DNA of 64,000 nucleotides from RYN-230 sp963837515 (GTDB lineage Bacteria; Actinomycetota; Actinomycetes; Streptosporangiales; Streptosporangiaceae): contig CAWINT010000014.1 in the NCBI GenBank assembly GCA_963837515.1, forward strand, positions 1-64,000, read 5' to 3'. Made by a program: the position numbers and the translations under genes. The notes beneath the pieces are model-generated. The model had not been told where the DNA came from. It saw only the letters and a program-made list of their open reading frames with translations, and ran no database searches. Of the stretch, positions 60,709 through 64,000 are shown in pieces. Each line of letters begins with the position of its first letter. Position 1 is the first letter of the stretch.

Positions 60709-60801
60709 GGAGGCGTCCGGGTGCCTGGTGGCCCTCCCGGTCTTCAAAACCGGTGAGCGACGCACAGCGTCGCTGGCGGGTTCGATTCCCGTCCGCCTCC
60801 G
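60709..60801 (+). tRNA. selC: tRNA-Sec (anticodon TCA)
   Basis: Acceptor GGAGGCG pairs with CGCCTCC, discriminator G, no encoded CCA. The anticodon arm is CCGGT-CTTCAAA-ACCGG with anticodon TCA. The variable arm is long, AGCGACGC-ACA-GCGTCGCT (8-bp stem), the hallmark of tRNA-Sec, and the T-arm is GCGGG-TTCGATT-CCCGT. About 93 bases in total. It inserts selenocysteine at UGA with SelA and SelB, which must be encoded outside the window. Confidence 0.93.
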
Positions 60802-60927
60802 CTAATTGCAACCCAGGCGAGCCAGCGGGGCACCCTTGCTGCCCGGTCAGCGCCAGGCTGCTCAGTCCCGGCGGCCTGGTGCTGTCCCTCAGGACAGTAG
60901 CTGGGGGCCGCGGTGACCGCGGCAGGA

Positions 60928-61536
60928 TCAGAACCTGCGGAAGTCGGGGTGGTCGTCGTGCCACCACACCAGCATCACCTTGCCGACGATGCTCGAGCCC
61001 TTGACCGGCCCCCAGTACCGGCTGTCGCATGAGATCGCCCGGTTGTCGCCCAGCAGGTAGAACTCGCCTGGCGGCACCCGGTAGGGGTGCTGGCTGCTCG
61101 CGTCCGGTATGGGCGGCCCGAGCGGGTCGTAGTGGGGCAGGTAGGGCTCGGCCAGCAGCCGCCCGTTCACGTAGATACTGTTGCCCGACGAGTAGATCGT
61201 CTGCCCCGGCAGCGCAATAACGCGCTTGACCAGGTCGCCTCCCTGCGGCCCGCCGCAGTGGTCGAGTGGCGGGTGGCTGAACACCACGATGTCGCCCTCG
61301 CGTACGTCACGCCAGGTGAAGAACGCCTTCTGCACCAGGATCCGGTCGAACACGCCGAGCGTCGGCACCATGGACGATGAGGGGATGTAGAAGGTCTGGA
61401 ACGCGAACGCCCGCAGCAGGCCGGCCAGCAGCACCGCCACGAGGATCATGATGGCCGTCTCAGCCAGCGCCCGCCTCCGCTGCCGGCGCCGCCGCGGGCC
61501 AGCCCTGGCCGGGTCGGCGTCAGCAGGACCGGCCAT
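60928..61536 (-). CDS. lepB: Signal peptidase I
   Basis: 202 aa from ATG 61536. A basic N-terminus and one membrane helix (IMILVAVLLAGLLRAF) precede the catalytic Ser in YIPSSSMVPTL and the Lys in GGDLVKRVIALPG, with box E GDNRAISCDSRYWG. It cleaves Sec/Tat signal peptides at the outer face of the membrane. Its start overlaps the upstream membrane-protein gene by 17 bases. Confidence 0.93.
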   Translation of the reverse strand: MAGPADADPARAGPRRRRQRRRALAETAIMILVAVLLAGLLRAFAFQTFYIPSSSMVPTLGVFDRILVQKAFFTWRDVREGDIVVFSHPPLDHCGGPQGGDLVKRVIALPGQTIYSSGNSIYVNGRLLAEPYLPHYDPLGPPIPDASSQHPYRVPPGEFYLLGDNRAISCDSRYWGPVKGSSIVGKVMLVWWHDDHPDFRRF

Positions 61537-61939
61537 GCCCGGCTTCCCAGATGGCCGCCCGCGAGCGCCCCGTGGCGGAGAGCACGGCTGGAACGGGCTC
61601 AGGCGGGCCTGGCCGGCAGTGCGCGCGTCCGCGCGCCTGGCCTGTGCTGGCCGCCCTGGCCGGCGCCGTCGGCGCCAGCAGCGCCGCCGAGACGCCCAGC
61701 GAGCAGGCCGCGACCAGCAGCGCGCCGGCCACCATGCTCAGGCGCCGGCCGGGGCGCGGGGTGAGCCACTCCCGCGCTGCGCCGGCCAGGTAGCTCCAGG
61801 CGATCGACCCGGCCGGGGCCCCGTCCCTGATGAGCAGCGCGGCAAGTTCGGCGGCGTCGTCGCCGTGCCGCCGCCGCCAGCGGGCCGGGTAGAGCCGCAG
61901 CGCGGCCCCGACCAGCCGGGCTGTCCGCGGGTCATCCAT
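61520..61939 (-). CDS. Small membrane protein paired with PadR regulator
   Basis: 139 aa from ATG 61939. A conserved-looking N-terminus (VGAALRLYPARWRRRHGDDA, AELAALLIRDG) is followed by one membrane helix (LSMVAGALLVAACSLGVSAA). Small proteins of this kind often follow PadR genes. TGATG overlap with padR indicates coupling. Function unknown. Confidence 0.7.
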   Translation of the reverse strand: MDDPRTARLVGAALRLYPARWRRRHGDDAAELAALLIRDGAPAGSIAWSYLAGAAREWLTPRPGRRLSMVAGALLVAACSLGVSAALLAPTAPARAASTGQARGRAHCRPGPPEPVPAVLSATGRSRAAIWEAGHGRSC

Positions 61940-62283
61940 CAGATGCCGCCCAGCTGCAGCCGCATCCGCCCGGCCGCGCTGACTCGCTCCAGCGAATCGA
62001 GGTGCACGCGGAGCGCCGCCGCTCCCGGCCCGGTGATGCGGTATGGGTGGCGCCGGTCGTCGGCGGGCAGCGACTCGATCAGGCCTAGTCGCTCCAGCCG
62101 GTCCAGCGCGCCGTAGAGCGTGCCGGGCCCGAGTTCGGCGTCGGCGAGCTCCTTGATGTCCTGGATCAGCGCGTAACCGTGCTTGGGCCCGCCGGCGAGG
62201 CTGATCAGAATCAGCACCGACGCCTCCCCGGCCCTCCGCAACACGTCCTGCCCTTCACTGCCACCCCGCCTGCCAACGGCCAT
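61939..62283 (-). CDS. PadR-family transcriptional regulator
   Basis: 114 aa from ATG 62283, chosen because AGGAGGG lies a few bases upstream and the further in-frame start at 62319 falls inside an operator. Winged-helix residues SLAGGPKHGYALIQDIKELA, LGPGTLYGALDRLERLGLIE and RRHPYRITGPGAAAL are typical. It probably represses itself and the membrane protein gene. Confidence 0.88.
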   Translation of the reverse strand: MAVGRRGGSEGQDVLRRAGEASVLILISLAGGPKHGYALIQDIKELADAELGPGTLYGALDRLERLGLIESLPADDRRHPYRITGPGAAALRVHLDSLERVSAAGRMRLQLGGI

Positions 62284-62296
62284 CCGCCCTCCTAAT

Positions 62297-62322
62297 ACGT
62301 TGGTCAATATATCAGCCAACGT
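62297..62322. promoter_or_regulatory. PadR operator
   Basis: ACGTTGG (62297-62303) and CCAACGT (62316-62322) form a perfect inverted repeat around a 12-base AT-rich centre that contains a -10-like TATATT on the minus strand, just upstream of the padR start. Confidence 0.6.
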
Positions 62323-62430
62323 AGTAGTCGGGCAGGGTGGTCACGGATACGACGGGCCGTGCTCCAGGCGGCAGCACGTGCCCGGCACGGCTGGTGCGCA
62401 ACCAGATCCGCTTGAGCCCGGCGGAAGCGC

Positions 62431-63888
62431 TCAGGCGTGCCGGCCGGTCTGCCCGCTGTCGCTCTCCCGCTGGATGTGGAAGAACGCCGAGTGCAGGACC
62501 ACCCGGGCGACGACCAGCAGCACCAGCCCGGCGAGCACGATACCGACCAGCGACCACACCTGCTGGGCGGGGGCGGCCAGCAGCGACTTGACGAAGACCC
62601 AGCCGAGGAAGCCCGCCGCGCCGAGCGGCAGCAGGCCGAGAACCAGCGCGTCCCAGAGGCTGCGTGCCACGCGGCGGCGGTAGTACACGATCATCGCCAG
62701 CGCAGTGAGGATGTAGAAGATCGAGAACAGCAGCCCGGTCACGTCGATCACGTTGGTGAAGGCGTTCTGCACGGAGGTGGCGAGGAAGTAGACGGCGCTC
62801 AGCACGATGATGAGCACGCCGACGATGATGCTGGCCGCCACCGGGGTGGCGAACCGGCGGGACACATTGGATAGGAACTCCGGCAGCGCCCGGTAGCTGG
62901 CCATGCCGTAGACGATCCGGGCGCTGAGCACGATGCCGGTGCCGGTGGTGGCGATCACTGACAGGGCGATGGCCAGCGCCATGGCCTTGGCCCAGCCGCC
63001 GCCGCCGAGCGCCTGGGCCACGCTGACCAGCGTGGTCCCGTTGGCCGCGGCCGACGCCAGCTGCTTGGGGGAGAGCACCCCCTGGAACCCCACCTGGGAG
63101 ACCGTGTAGATGACGGCGAGAATGGCGACCGCCAGGATGGCGGCCCGCCCGGGGTTGGTCCGGCGGTGCCTGACCTCCTCGTTGACGTAGAGGGTGCCGT
63201 CCCAGCCGCCGTACACGAACACCGCAGCGAGGAATCCGGCCACGGCACTGCCCTTGCCGCCGATGCCCGACGGGCTGAACCAGCCCCGCGAGATCGGCAC
63301 CGAACCCGGATGATGGCCGAGCACGAAGACCAGGCCGGCGACGGCCAGCCCGATCAGGATCAGGTACTCCACCGCGGCCATCCCGACCTGGGCGCGGGCC
63401 GTGATCCGGATGCCGACGACCGCGATGATCAGCATGATCACCCCGACCGCCACGCCGATCGTCACGTTGGCCGCGGTGGAGGAGCTGGCCCCGAACACGG
63501 CCAGCACCGAGGGGCCCAGCAGCAGCACCTCGGCGACGGTGCCGATGATGTAGGCCGCGATCATCAGCCATCCGGTGAGGAACCCAAGATAAGGGCTGAT
63601 CGCCCGGCCCACCCACTCGAAGGAGGCACCGCAGTTGGCGTTCCACATGTTGAGCCGGCGGTACGCGTTGGCGATCACCAGCATGGGGATGGCGGTGAGC
63701 AGCAGGATCGGCCCGCTGCCGTAGTTGGTCACCACGGCGAGTGCGCCGAGGGACAGGCCCACTGTGGCGGCGGGGGCGGACGACGCCATCCCGATGACCG
63801 TGTCCTGGGCGACACCGATCGCGTCCGGCTCCAGGCGGGCCGGGGGCATGACCGGCACACCCATCACAGCAGCTGATTGCTCACTCAT
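62431..63888 (-). CDS. APC-superfamily amino-acid/amine transporter
   Basis: 485 aa from ATG 63888. Twelve or so membrane helices: opening GVAQDTVIGMASSAPAATVG, helix-1 break, NCGASFEWVGRAISPYLGFL (APC motif in helix 3), FLAAVFVYGGWDGTLYVNEE and FATPVAASIIVGVLI. It is a proton- or substrate-coupled uptake permease; the substrate (amino acid, amine or polyamine) is not clear. It stands alone; 62320-62430 holds only its 3' flank. Confidence 0.88.
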   Translation of the reverse strand: MSEQSAAVMGVPVMPPARLEPDAIGVAQDTVIGMASSAPAATVGLSLGALAVVTNYGSGPILLLTAIPMLVIANAYRRLNMWNANCGASFEWVGRAISPYLGFLTGWLMIAAYIIGTVAEVLLLGPSVLAVFGASSSTAANVTIGVAVGVIMLIIAVVGIRITARAQVGMAAVEYLILIGLAVAGLVFVLGHHPGSVPISRGWFSPSGIGGKGSAVAGFLAAVFVYGGWDGTLYVNEEVRHRRTNPGRAAILAVAILAVIYTVSQVGFQGVLSPKQLASAAANGTTLVSVAQALGGGGWAKAMALAIALSVIATTGTGIVLSARIVYGMASYRALPEFLSNVSRRFATPVAASIIVGVLIIVLSAVYFLATSVQNAFTNVIDVTGLLFSIFYILTALAMIVYYRRRVARSLWDALVLGLLPLGAAGFLGWVFVKSLLAAPAQQVWSLVGIVLAGLVLLVVARVVLHSAFFHIQRESDSGQTGRHA

Positions 63889-64000
63889 CTGGGCTCGTCT
63901 CCTGCCGGCGAGGGCTCAGACAACGACACGGACAGGGGAACGCCTGAACAGAATTTGGAGTGGCCAGCGTCAGCGGGGGTGGGCTGCCGTCCCAGGATCG

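Noticed and set aside
58589..61030. A minus-strand open frame of more than 800 codons across the acyl-CoA synthetase and tRNA-Sec
   Set aside because: Shadow frame of GC-rich DNA; it crosses a tRNA gene and lacks a ribosome site and family resemblance.

Overview
The window comes from a very GC-rich actinomycete. Supporting signs are GTG starts, probable leaderless genes, the SufR-SufBD-Rieske-SufCSU-SufT operon, an acVLRF1-type Vms1/eRF1-like protein, a DUF222/HNH gene and class E sortase. A form I RuBisCO operon (cbbL-cbbS-cbbX, with a CbbR-type regulator nearby) plus a phosphoribulokinase points to Calvin-cycle CO2 fixation, as in soil actinobacteria living on trace gases. selD, fdhD and a tRNA-Sec show a selenocysteine route, most likely serving a formate dehydrogenase outside the window. 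Genus cannot be assigned from this sequence alone.

Layout. (1) 1-6.83 kb is part of a mobile element: a DUF3631 ATPase and about ten small hypothetical genes, several with their own near-identical promoter and hairpin terminator. It abuts an amino-acid permease gene cut after about 120 codons, so the element edge lies near 6.85 kb. (2) 7.3-12.1 kb holds a FadR-type regulator, a small membrane protein, a VOC protein, a DUF222/HNH protein and an acetyltransferase. (3) 12.4-19.0 kb is the complete suf operon. (4) 19-25.7 kb holds a semialdehyde dehydrogenase, phosphoribulokinase, a two-component pair, an HxlR regulator divergent from a cytosolic HtrA-like protease, and a DUF5995 protein. (5) 25.8-30 kb holds a CotH-like, a propeller-like and a TIM-barrel gene, then RidA. 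(6) 30.36-33.3 kb is a single large NACHT NTPase, a likely NLR-like defence gene, preceded by two strong palindromes.

(7) 33.4-44 kb: a secreted CBM2-like protein; then cbbX, cbbS and cbbL on the minus strand, with cbbL broken by one inserted base; then a 5.7-kb plus-strand envelope cassette (truncated nucleotide-sugar dehydrogenase, membrane microprotein, GT2, polysaccharide deacetylase, GH18, sortase); then cbbR. The cassette sits between cbbR and cbbL and is flanked by about 57-bp direct repeats. (8) 44.1-53.3 kb: acVLRF1 and an ABC-F protein (ribosome rescue), a small HTH protein, an enoyl-CoA hydratase, an ABC exporter bracketed by inverted arrays of an 87-bp repeat, a sulfotransferase and a GH15 protein. 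The same repeat family is translated inside the N-terminal extension of CbbX. (9) 53.4-60.8 kb: a lipoprotein, a nitrate/sulfonate-type ABC importer behind 17-bp tandem repeats, fdhD, selD, an acyl-CoA synthetase and tRNA-Sec. (10) 60.9-64 kb: signal peptidase I, a membrane protein with its PadR regulator, and an APC transporter.

Four genes (near 421, 4580, 5695 and 36290) switch reading frame abruptly. Either indel errors or real decay explain this; reads are needed to tell.
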